Shown: positions 6,840-12,860 of the stretch, piece after piece | Layout of the letters: each line of letters starts with the position of its first letter | Position numbering within the stretch: position 1 is the stretch's first letter | Assembly (NCBI GenBank): GCA_905233335.1 | Contig: CAJOED010000042.1 | Location: forward strand, 1-12,860 | Source of the DNA: an uncultured Synergistales bacterium | GTDB taxonomy: Bacteria; Synergistota; Synergistia; Synergistales; Aminobacteriaceae | Direction of reading: 5' to 3' | Length of the DNA: 12,860 nucleotides | Notes under the pieces: model-generated | What the model saw: only the letters and a program-made list of their open reading frames with translations | Database searches by the model: none | Told to the model about the DNA's origin: nothing | Position numbers and translations under genes: made by a program

Positions 6840-7811
6840 TTATACATAACAACCTGCCGCGCGTTTTATTCTGTCTCTCAAACCCTCACAAATTCCCGAA
6901 TTACTTTCCGGCCACTCAACAAATATACACGAAACGCCTTCACGCTCGAACTTTCTGAAGCCAGCGAACAACCCCCGCGCATAATTCGCAAAGTCATCGA
7001 ACAGAACAACATCACCGAAATTTTTGTGTGTGTCATGAACTCCCATGTAGCCTGCTGTGTGTGTGTCGATGTCTGACTCTTCATGCCATATTCTTACGGG
7101 TATTGACGGAGCGTAGTGCCTGTATCGTGTGCCCGGTGAACGTTTTGCGCTGTCAGTGCCGGGTACGGAGAGAGTTAATCCGAGTTCGTTCTCGATGATT
7201 TCGCGGGACATTCCGCCGGGGCGTAACATGAGGGGCTTTTCGTGGTTAGTGAGATCTATTACGGTGCTCTCAATGCCTATATCAACACTTCCTCCGTCAA
7301 GTATGAAGTCTATTCTTCCGTCCATGTCAGCAAAAACACTTTGTGCGTCGGTCGGGCTTGGCCTTCCGCTGATGTTTGCGCTTGGTGCTGCTATGGGAGT
7401 GTGTGAGGCCTCTATTAGGGCGAGTGCTGTCGGGTTATCGGGCATTCTGACGGCGGCTGTGTCGAGTCCTCCGCGAGTGATGAGCGGTATATGAGGCTTT
7501 GCGGGCAGGACGAGAGTGAGCGGTGCAGGCCAGAAGATTTTTGCGAGGCGTTCAGCTTGTGCGTTCATGTGTACGAGTTGGGCGGCATGTTCGGGGCTGT
7601 GAACGTGGAGTATCAGCGGGTTGTCGGAAGGCCGTCCCTTTGCGGCGTAAATTTTTCGTACAGCGTCGGGGTTAAGTGCGTCGGCACCGAGTCCGTATAC
7701 TGTCTCCGTCGGAAAAGCAACAAGCCCACCGGAAGTGATTATCTTTGCGGCCTCGTTGATAATTTTGCGTTCGGGGTTGAATGTGCTGACTTTTCGCATT
7801 ATGGTAATCAT
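6840..7811 (-). CDS. tsaC: L-threonylcarbamoyladenylate synthase (Sua5 type, 323 aa)
   Basis: Makes threonylcarbamoyl-AMP from threonine, bicarbonate and ATP, the first step of the t6A37 modification in ANN-decoding tRNAs. The YrdC domain shows PTETVYGLG (34-42), the substrate-binding KGRP (58-61), WPAPLTLVL (94-102), APSANISGRP (142-151), ESTVID (181-186) and LRPGG (196-200). After it, SPGTRYRHYAP (225-235) marks the linker that closes the active site in Sua5-type enzymes, followed by a C-terminal Sua5 domain. So it is the long form (Sua5), not the short TsaC. The start ATG 7811 has a good RBS, GAGGA, 7 nt upstream; ATG 7799 is less well placed. It lies 153 nt after tgt, the widest gap in this operon. 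Confidence 0.93.
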   Translation of the reverse strand: MITIMRKVSTFNPERKIINEAAKIITSGGLVAFPTETVYGLGADALNPDAVRKIYAAKGRPSDNPLILHVHSPEHAAQLVHMNAQAERLAKIFWPAPLTLVLPAKPHIPLITRGGLDTAAVRMPDNPTALALIEASHTPIAAPSANISGRPSPTDAQSVFADMDGRIDFILDGGSVDIGIESTVIDLTNHEKPLMLRPGGMSREIIENELGLTLSVPGTDSAKRSPGTRYRHYAPSIPVRIWHEESDIDTHTAGYMGVHDTHKNFGDVVLFDDFANYARGLFAGFRKFEREGVSCIFVEWPESNSGICEGLRDRIKRAAGCYV

Positions 7812-7964
7812 AGAGCAGTCCTCAAGAGTTTACACACAGCACCGCCGGGAACTTTCCGACAGCGTACATTACCCACAGCACAACTCATCATGAAGCCGCC
7901 CGGCCTTTGCCGCAGTGTGTCCTCACAACGTACCCGATACTTACACCATGCCGCGCACGCACAA
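7812..7964 (-). other. Untranslated gap tgt-tsaC with hairpin and a possible 27-codon leader ORF
   Basis: This is the only sizeable non-coding gap in the operon. On the minus strand CTGTCGG (7862-7856) can pair with CCGGCGG (7848-7842) around loop AAAGTTC, 7 bp with two G-U pairs and no T-run, about 20 nt before the tsaC RBS. A small frame, ATG ATG AGT (from 7891), runs 27 codons. It contains four Cys, and its TGA (7810-7808) overlaps the tsaC ATG (CTATGATT). Its RBS is weak. I match the region to no known RNA family; it may be a leader, processing site or simply spacer. Confidence 0.3.
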
Positions 7965-9104
7965 TTACGCCTCGTTGCCGTTATGCTCATCGTGAAAATT
8001 TTGGGTGAAGTGTTCGAGGAACTCCGGGAATTTCCCCGCGATGATTGCTTCCCGTGCCTGTTCCGCTATCCTGATTGTGAAGCGCAAGTTGTGCCACGAG
8101 AATAATCTTGCTCCGAGAATTTCTCCCGTTACGGCCAAGTGCCGCAAGTACGCCCTCGTGAAATTCCTGCACGTGTAGCAGTCGCACTCACTGTCAAGCG
8201 GCGAAAAGTCCCCAGCATAACCTGCCCCGCGCATGTTGAGCCGTCCCGATGACGTGAACACTGTAGCATTCCGTCCGTTTCGTGTCGGAAGTACACAGTC
8301 GAACATGTCGATGCCCCGCGCAATTCCCTCAACGATATTCAGCGGATAGCCCACGCCCATCAAGTAACGCGGCTTATTCTTGGGCATAATGTCATTCAGG
8401 ACATCGAGAGAGTGATACATTGCTTCATGACTTTCACCGACCGACAGCCCTCCGACAGCGTAACCGGGAAAATCCAGCCCCGTAATCTCCTCCGCACTTC
8501 TCCTCCGCAGGTCATCATACACAGAACCCTGAACGATCCCGAATAGTGCCTGCCTGTTGGTGTCGTTGTGCGCGTAAAAATATTCCCGTGAACGTTTCGC
8601 CCATAACGTCGTGCGCTTCACGGCCTGTTCTGCTTTCTCGTGGGTAGCGGGAAACTCACAGCACTCATCAAAGCACATAGCAATATCCGAACCCAACACA
8701 CCCTGCATGTGCATTGACCATTCAGGGGACATTTCGAGCAGTGAGCCGTCAATGTGTGAGCGGCAGATGACTTTTTCGTCGGTGATTTTCTGCAGTTTCG
8801 CGAGTGAGAACACCTGAAACCCTCCCGAATCCGTCAGAATGGGTTTGTGCCAGTTCATGAACTCGTGAAGTCCTCCCGCCGCACTAATCACTTCAGCACC
8901 GGGACGCAAATACAGGTGGTACGTGTTGCCGAGAATAATTTGCGCGTTAATCTCGTCAAGTTCACGAGGGGACATTGCCTTTACGGTTGCGAGAGTTCCG
9001 ACGGGCATGAATACCGGCGTGCGTATTACTCCGTGAGGCGTGATAAATTCTCCGGCGCGCGCTCCTGTTCGTGAACACTCTGCTGTTACTCTGAACTCAA
9101 ACAT
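7965..9104 (-). CDS. tgt: tRNA-guanine transglycosylase (379 aa)
   Basis: Exchanges guanine 34 for preQ1 in the GUN anticodons of Asp, Asn, His and Tyr tRNAs, the base-insertion step of queuosine synthesis. Motifs seen are GNTYHLYLRPG (59-69), ILTDSGGFQVFSL (89-101) with the general-acid Asp92, GIVQG (189-193), YAVGGLSVGE (215-224) and GIDMFDCVLPTRNGRNA (264-280) with the nucleophile Asp269. The zinc site is C307-x-C309-x2-C312 with His338. Length fits bacterial Tgt. ATG 9104 lies 6 nt after the tatD stop with no strong RBS, which suggests translational coupling. No other queuosine gene is in the window, so preQ1 must be made by genes elsewhere or salvaged. Confidence 0.96.
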   Translation of the reverse strand: MFEFRVTAECSRTGARAGEFITPHGVIRTPVFMPVGTLATVKAMSPRELDEINAQIILGNTYHLYLRPGAEVISAAGGLHEFMNWHKPILTDSGGFQVFSLAKLQKITDEKVICRSHIDGSLLEMSPEWSMHMQGVLGSDIAMCFDECCEFPATHEKAEQAVKRTTLWAKRSREYFYAHNDTNRQALFGIVQGSVYDDLRRRSAEEITGLDFPGYAVGGLSVGESHEAMYHSLDVLNDIMPKNKPRYLMGVGYPLNIVEGIARGIDMFDCVLPTRNGRNATVFTSSGRLNMRGAGYAGDFSPLDSECDCYTCRNFTRAYLRHLAVTGEILGARLFSWHNLRFTIRIAEQAREAIIAGKFPEFLEHFTQNFHDEHNGNEA

Positions 9105-9110
9105 GACTCA

Positions 9111-9881
9111 CTAATCCCACCCGAAAAAGTTCCTGGCGTTGCGTTCGACGATTTCTGCAAGTTCAGGGACGGTGATTTTCCGTTCACGCGCTGCAGCATC
9201 GTAGACGTACTTCACGTTTGCCGGCTCATTAAGTTTTCCCCGCAAAGGTACAGGAGTCATGTACGGGCTGTCAGTTTCGAGCAGGATATTTTCGGCAGGT
9301 ATACGGCGTATTATCTCGCGCAGTTCGTCAGCACCTGCACCCTTCCACGTGATAGCTCCTCCGAACGCACACATTCCGCCCATGCCCAAAACCTCATCGA
9401 GATACTCAAGTCCTCCGCTGTAACAGTGAAACAGCATCTTCAAGCCCCTGTGCTGTGTCAGAATCTCCATTGCGTCCCTCATTGCCTCCCGAATGTGAAG
9501 GACTACCGGCATGTTGTTATTCTCTGCGAACTCAAGCTGAAGCTCGAACATTTTTTTCTGCACGTCGCGCGGTGAATGGTCATAGTGATAGTCAAGCCCG
9601 ATTTCCCCGACTGCTGCTACTCTGCTGTTGTGAATGAGGCGGTGAAATTCTCCGGGTATGTCGTCGTAACGTTTTGCCTCGTGCGGGTGTATTCCGACAG
9701 AAGCGTAAAGCCCAAGCTGTGAGAAAGTTTCAGCAAGAGCAACAGCCTCACATGAATCTTCATAATCACAGCCGACGATTAACATTTTGCGGACATCAGC
9801 ATCAATGGCGCGCGAAATTATGCCTCGTGCGTCCAGGCGCAATTCTTCAGAATTTATATGACAATGTGAATCTATTAACAT
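9111..9881 (-). CDS. tatD: TatD-family metal-dependent deoxyribonuclease (256 aa)
   Basis: TatD proteins are TIM-barrel hydrolases with two metal ions; characterised members are DNA exonucleases acting in repair or degradation. The metal ligands are all visible: HxH near the N-terminus (His6, His8 in IDSHCHIN), Glu93 in GEIGLDYH, His129 in VVLHIR, His152 in FHCYSG and Asp204 in LLETDSPY. Family signatures GIHPH (63-67) and the C-terminal RNARNFFG (248-255) are also present, and the length is typical. The start codon follows an AGAGAAG site and lies 10 nt after the ribF stop. The exact substrate cannot be told from sequence; the family includes several paralogues (YcfH, YjjV) with unclear roles. 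Confidence 0.92.
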   Translation of the reverse strand: MLIDSHCHINSEELRLDARGIISRAIDADVRKMLIVGCDYEDSCEAVALAETFSQLGLYASVGIHPHEAKRYDDIPGEFHRLIHNSRVAAVGEIGLDYHYDHSPRDVQKKMFELQLEFAENNNMPVVLHIREAMRDAMEILTQHRGLKMLFHCYSGGLEYLDEVLGMGGMCAFGGAITWKGAGADELREIIRRIPAENILLETDSPYMTPVPLRGKLNEPANVKYVYDAAARERKITVPELAEIVERNARNFFGWD

Positions 9882-9891
9882 ATTATCTTCT

Positions 9892-10845
9892 CTATACTAG
9901 TTTTATTATTTCAGGGATAAAATTTTTTGATAAATAATATACTTCTTTTACGCGCTCGAAAAATTTTTTGTCGTCATCTCTCACCTCCCCGAAAATTTTT
10001 CTGCATTCGTCGGTGTCATTCGCTATCTGCCTCATGAGTTCGTCTTTTCCCGAAAATGTTATCATGTCCCGTACTTTTCGCAGGAAGCACACGATAACTT
10101 CACCGCCGTAAATATCTCCCGCAAAATCAAGTATATGGACTTCCGCGCGCGTCTCGTGAACATCATGGAACGTCGGATTGTTGCCGATGGACAAAGCTCC
10201 GCAGTGCCATTCATGATTTACCAGCACACCGACAGCATACACACCGTAACCAGGAATAATGCGCCCGTCATCGAGTGCAAGGTTTGCGGTAGGGAAACTC
10301 ATAGTGCGTCCGCGTTCGTTGCCGTGAATTATGCGGCTCATCATGAAGAAGTTACAGCCGAGAATTTCGCGTGCCCCTTCCACATCACCCGCAATAATCT
10401 TCTCACGTACTTTTGAGCTTGAGTATTTCGCCTTGTCGTAAAGGTCAGCAATTACGATCTTCCGCAAGCCTTCAGACTTGGCCAAGTGTGAGAGAAACTC
10501 CGCGCTTCCAGAACGACACCGCCCAAAGTGAAAATCACTTCCCATTACCAGCCCGGAAACATGAATTTTTGCGCGCAACAAGTGCCAGAAGTCGACGGGG
10601 GACAAGTTCATTAGTGCGTCGTCAAAGCACAGTACGTACATGTTCGGGATATTGAGCACCCGCCGTAACAGTTCGCGTTCTTTGAGGGTGAACAGTGAGT
10701 GCTCTATTCTGTGCATGTATTCTGACGGGTGAGGCCAGAACGTAACGACAGCCCATTCATTACCGTCTGCATTCTCGCGGCATATCCTGAATAACTCCTC
10801 GTGTCCCTTGTGAAAACCGTCAAAAGCTCCGATAGTGATTAGCAT
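9892..10845 (-). CDS. ribF: Bifunctional riboflavin kinase / FAD synthetase (317 aa)
   Basis: Converts riboflavin to FMN and then FAD. The N-terminal FMN adenylyltransferase domain shows GAFDGFHKGH (6-15, the HxGH nucleotide site), TFWPHP (35-40), GSDFHFG (102-108) and YSSSKVR (141-147, the ISSTxxR-like motif). The C-terminal kinase domain shows FPTANL (184-189) with the PTAN metal/ATP motif, PGYGVYAVGV (198-207), SIGNNPTF (219-226) and the probable catalytic Glu235 in AEVHILDF. Most relatives have 12-18 residues before the first strand; here translation starts almost on it. An in-frame stop lies three codons upstream, so no longer form is possible. No clear RBS precedes the ATG, which sits 6 nt after the truB stop, so reinitiation from truB is likely. 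It is a standard truB neighbour. Confidence 0.95.
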   Translation of the reverse strand: MLITIGAFDGFHKGHEELFRICRENADGNEWAVVTFWPHPSEYMHRIEHSLFTLKERELLRRVLNIPNMYVLCFDDALMNLSPVDFWHLLRAKIHVSGLVMGSDFHFGRCRSGSAEFLSHLAKSEGLRKIVIADLYDKAKYSSSKVREKIIAGDVEGAREILGCNFFMMSRIIHGNERGRTMSFPTANLALDDGRIIPGYGVYAVGVLVNHEWHCGALSIGNNPTFHDVHETRAEVHILDFAGDIYGGEVIVCFLRKVRDMITFSGKDELMRQIANDTDECRKIFGEVRDDDKKFFERVKEVYYLSKNFIPEIIKLV

Positions 10846-10851
10846 GATGTT

Positions 10852-11730
10852 TTACGATTTCGGCACAATCACTAGGGGCTTCACATAGTCATAGCCCGCG
10901 TAAGTCCCAAAGCCCAAAAAGTTATCGCCCTCAACGCACACAATATCCTTCATGGGACACACTCCCCGCGATGTTCTGACTGCCTGACGCAACAATATGC
11001 TCATGCCGTTGGTGAAGCTCCTTGCGTCCTTTTCCGACACGTATATGCGCGTGAAGTTCATTGCGAGTTCGTGAAGAGTCGTGATGTCGTACTCTTCCTG
11101 CTCGGGGGAGTTGGCATGTTCTAGGGTGAAATTTCCGATCGATACCCTCTCAAGTGATTTCACGTAAGCACCGCAGCCCGTAATTTTTCCCAAGTCATGA
11201 GCGAGGCTCCTTATGTACGTTCCGCGACCGCAGAAAACATCAAGCGTCAATGTCCCGTCATCATCAAGAGGCGAAACAATATCTATTCTCCTGAAAAACA
11301 CCGGGCGGGACTTCATGTCTATATCTTTCCCGGAACGTGCGAGCTTGTACGCGGGAGTGCCGTCAATCTTCACAGCCGACACAGCCGGAGGACTCTGCAG
11401 ACGCAACCCGGAGAACTCATACAGTGCATCACGAATCAGCTTCATGTTGAGATTATCGCGGTCATGTTCAGCAATAATTTCGCCGGAGTAGTCGTAAGTG
11501 TCCGTTTCTGCCCCGAACTGTATTACTGTCCTGTAGACTTTCGGCAATGACATAACGTATTCGCACAGCCTGGTAGCGTTGCCGGTCATCAGGACGAGAA
11601 GCCCGCGAGCTGTACTGTCGAGAGTTCCCGCATGACCGACTTTGAGTCCGCCGAGATTTTTGCGCGCAATCGCAACACATGTAGTGCTTCTGTAACCTTC
11701 CGGCTTGTTAATGAGAACGAGAGCATTCAT
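10852..11730 (-). CDS. truB: tRNA pseudouridine(55) synthase (292 aa)
   Basis: Isomerises U55 in the T loop of nearly all tRNAs and also helps tRNA folding. Numbered from ATG 11730, it shows NKPEGYRS (9-16), the catalytic motif GHAGTLDSTARGLL (33-45) with nucleophile Asp38, KVYRT (64-68), QSPPAVSAVKIDG (112-124) and CGRGTYIRSL (167-176). A short PUA-like tail follows. GTLDS replaces the commoner GTLDP. ATG 11730 was chosen because MNALVLINKPEG is where the family begins. A TTG at 11778 would add 16 residues unlike the family. The start lies inside the end of nrnA (23-nt overlap) without a good RBS, so translation is probably coupled. Length is normal. Confidence 0.95.
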   Translation of the reverse strand: MNALVLINKPEGYRSTTCVAIARKNLGGLKVGHAGTLDSTARGLLVLMTGNATRLCEYVMSLPKVYRTVIQFGAETDTYDYSGEIIAEHDRDNLNMKLIRDALYEFSGLRLQSPPAVSAVKIDGTPAYKLARSGKDIDMKSRPVFFRRIDIVSPLDDDGTLTLDVFCGRGTYIRSLAHDLGKITGCGAYVKSLERVSIGNFTLEHANSPEQEEYDITTLHELAMNFTRIYVSEKDARSFTNGMSILLRQAVRTSRGVCPMKDIVCVEGDNFLGFGTYAGYDYVKPLVIVPKS

Positions 11731-12712
11731 GATATTTCTGTAGCAATAACGCCTCGACTTTTTCTGCGCATTCCTCAAGTGTTCCCTTTATGTTTGCACC
11801 TGAAGCCCGCTCATGACCTCCACCGCCGAGAATCCTCGCGATTTCTCCCGCACCGAACGGAGCACCTTCACGCGAACGGAAGCTGGCTCGTGTTTCGCCC
11901 GAATTATTTTCCGTGAGCATTGCGGCAACCTTCACACCCATCAAGCTCATCAGGAACGCGGGCAGACCTTCATTTTCTGTTCTAGTTGCGTTGAGTTCGG
12001 TGAAGTCGGAAACATACAGTCGGGACATTGCGAAAATTCCACCCTCCCCGAAAATCTTTACGCGCTCCAGTGCACGTCCCCATACACGTAAGCCACCAGG
12101 AGTCTTGTTCTGTGTGATGAGGTCGGTCATGTGTCCGGGATCAACGCCCAAAGTGATTAGTTCTGCGGCGGCTCTGTGAGTTTCGGGTGATACGCTCGAA
12201 AAAGAAAATCCTCCCGTGTCGGTGAACAGCCCCGTGTATAAACTCTCGGCAATAGTTTTTGTGATGTCCCATTTACCCGCAGTGAAAACCCTGAACAACA
12301 TTTCGCAAGTGGAAGAGGCTTTTCCGTCAACACAATTCACGCGCGCATAGTGTGAGTTGTCCTCGTGATGGTCGATATTCAGCGAGTTGATGTTTGCGTT
12401 CACGTCGTAACCCTTTACGCTTCTCACGTCGTTAGCACAGTCAAGAAACACATACAGTGTCCCGTCGTCGGTGAATGTGAATTCTTCGCGGCGTTCGTGT
12501 TCGCAAAAGTGCGGGAGGTACTTGAAGCCTTGAGGAAGCATTGAGTCGGGACTGTACCACGTTACTTTTTTCCCGGCGTTGATGCCCGCCTCGAACAGTG
12601 CAGAAGCCGAACCGACCGCATCACCGTCCGCGCGCATATGTGTAAATATGTGCCATGTGTCATAACGTTTCAGGGTGTCGGAAGCGAGATCATATTTCGT
12701 TGTCGTCGTCAT
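11708..12712 (-). CDS. nrnA: DHH/DHHA1 phosphoesterase, NrnA-like oligoribonuclease (334 aa)
   Basis: NrnA-type enzymes degrade 2-5-nt RNAs and often dephosphorylate pAp, the by-product of sulfate and acyl-carrier chemistry. The DHH domain shows THMRADGDAVGS (24-35; His25, Asp29, Asp31), Asp91 in FLDCAN, IDHH (113-116) and Asp165 in GLFTDTGGF, all Mn2+ ligands of the family. The DHHA1 domain carries ASFRSR (276-281) and GEIARILGGGGHERASG (289-305). Length is typical. The RBS is GGGAG, 10 nt before ATG 12712. It overlaps rbfA by 23 nt upstream and truB by 23 nt downstream. The place between rbfA and truB is the usual one for this gene in Firmicutes and related phyla. The preferred substrate (nanoRNA, pAp or c-di-nucleotide products) cannot be fixed from sequence. 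Confidence 0.93.
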   Translation of the reverse strand: MTTTTKYDLASDTLKRYDTWHIFTHMRADGDAVGSASALFEAGINAGKKVTWYSPDSMLPQGFKYLPHFCEHERREEFTFTDDGTLYVFLDCANDVRSVKGYDVNANINSLNIDHHEDNSHYARVNCVDGKASSTCEMLFRVFTAGKWDITKTIAESLYTGLFTDTGGFSFSSVSPETHRAAAELITLGVDPGHMTDLITQNKTPGGLRVWGRALERVKIFGEGGIFAMSRLYVSDFTELNATRTENEGLPAFLMSLMGVKVAAMLTENNSGETRASFRSREGAPFGAGEIARILGGGGHERASGANIKGTLEECAEKVEALLLQKYHECSRSH

Positions 12713-12860
12713 CGTTATTCTGCTCCCTGTAATTTGTCTTGAAGCCTAGCCCGTCAAGTATTGCGTCAATCTTTGCGCCGTAGTCCTCGCTCGTATCAAT
12801 CACGAACTCCAGCGCGGGTATCCTCCGTAACTTTATCGTCCGGCCAAGAAGACCCCTCAC
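12690..12860 (-). CDS. rbfA: Ribosome-binding factor A, C-terminal part (window edge)
   Basis: Translating the minus strand from the window edge gives 56 residues before TGA (12692-12690), starting VRGLLGRTIKLRRIPALEF and followed by IDTSEDYGAKIDAILDGL. This matches the RbfA C-terminus: the R-x-x-P-x-L-x-F strand and the acidic D-x-S-x-x-x-G-x-x-I-D/E-x-x-L helix. RbfA binds the 30S subunit and helps 16S rRNA maturation, notably in the cold. The tail ends in an acidic run (NNDDDDNE). The N-terminal half lies beyond the window, as presumably do infB and nusA. It overlaps the nrnA start by 23 nt. Confidence 0.92.
   Translation of the reverse strand: MRGLLGRTIKLRRIPALEFVIDTSEDYGAKIDAILDGLGFKTNYREQNNDDDDNEI

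Noticed and set aside
7812..7964. SRP RNA, RNase P RNA or a known riboswitch in the tgt-tsaC gap
   Set aside because: None of the conserved cores I know could be found; only a single short hairpin is visible.
7491..8105. 204-codon open frame on the plus strand
   Set aside because: It lies antisense across tsaC, the gap and tgt, has no family motifs, and follows the codon structure of the well-supported genes on the other strand.
11731..11778. Longer TruB starting at TTG 11778
   Set aside because: The extra 16 residues are unlike the family, and the TTG lies deep in nrnA; the conserved N-terminus begins at ATG 11730.

Overview
The window is a bacterial chromosome segment of roughly 50% GC, with ordinary Shine-Dalgarno sites and sigma70-type promoters. 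The run rbfA-nrnA-truB-ribF followed by tatD and tgt, and a clostridial/synergistete-looking phosphofructokinase, suggest an anaerobe. My best guess is Synergistota or a deep Firmicutes relative. That rests on gene order and protein flavour only, with no marker sequence, so treat it as weak.

Layout. Positions 78-258 hold a tRNA-Gly(CCC) gene on the minus strand with its own terminator and a promoter that overlaps the divergent promoter of pfkA. Positions 317-2232 hold a plus-strand unit: pfkA (6-phosphofructokinase), a directly abutting P1/S58-family peptidase gene that is broken by a frameshift and small deletion, and a Rho-independent terminator. Positions 2211-3539 (minus) encode a WbaP-type undecaprenyl-phosphate sugar transferase that keeps its reading frame but lacks the loop after YKFR and carries Tyr where the family has the catalytic Asp. 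Positions 3548-4959 (plus) hold a MATE efflux gene with a good promoter and RBS, but split into two frames at a run of seven A, with an atypical hydrophilic stretch where a membrane helix should be. So three adjacent accessory genes all look damaged.

From 12860 down to about 4993 the minus strand carries what looks like one long operon: rbfA (C-terminal part only), nrnA, truB, ribF, tatD, tgt, tsaC/sua5 and a large zinc-ribbon/SH3 membrane protein, closed by a strong terminator at 4993-5037. Spacing is tight (two 23-nt overlaps, and 6-, 6- and 10-nt gaps) except for a 153-nt gap before tsaC. The theme is ribosome maturation and tRNA modification: RbfA for 30S maturation, NrnA for nanoRNA turnover, TruB for pseudouridine 55, Tgt for queuosine, and TsaC for t6A. 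RibF for FMN/FAD and a TatD nuclease ride along, as is common. These genes keep their motifs and normal lengths, in contrast to the damaged accessory block.

I do not see a CRISPR array, insertion sequence, phage gene or new defence system. The items most worth checking are the A7 junction and replaced segment in the MATE gene, the altered sugar transferase active site, and the uncharacterised zinc-ribbon/SH3 protein.
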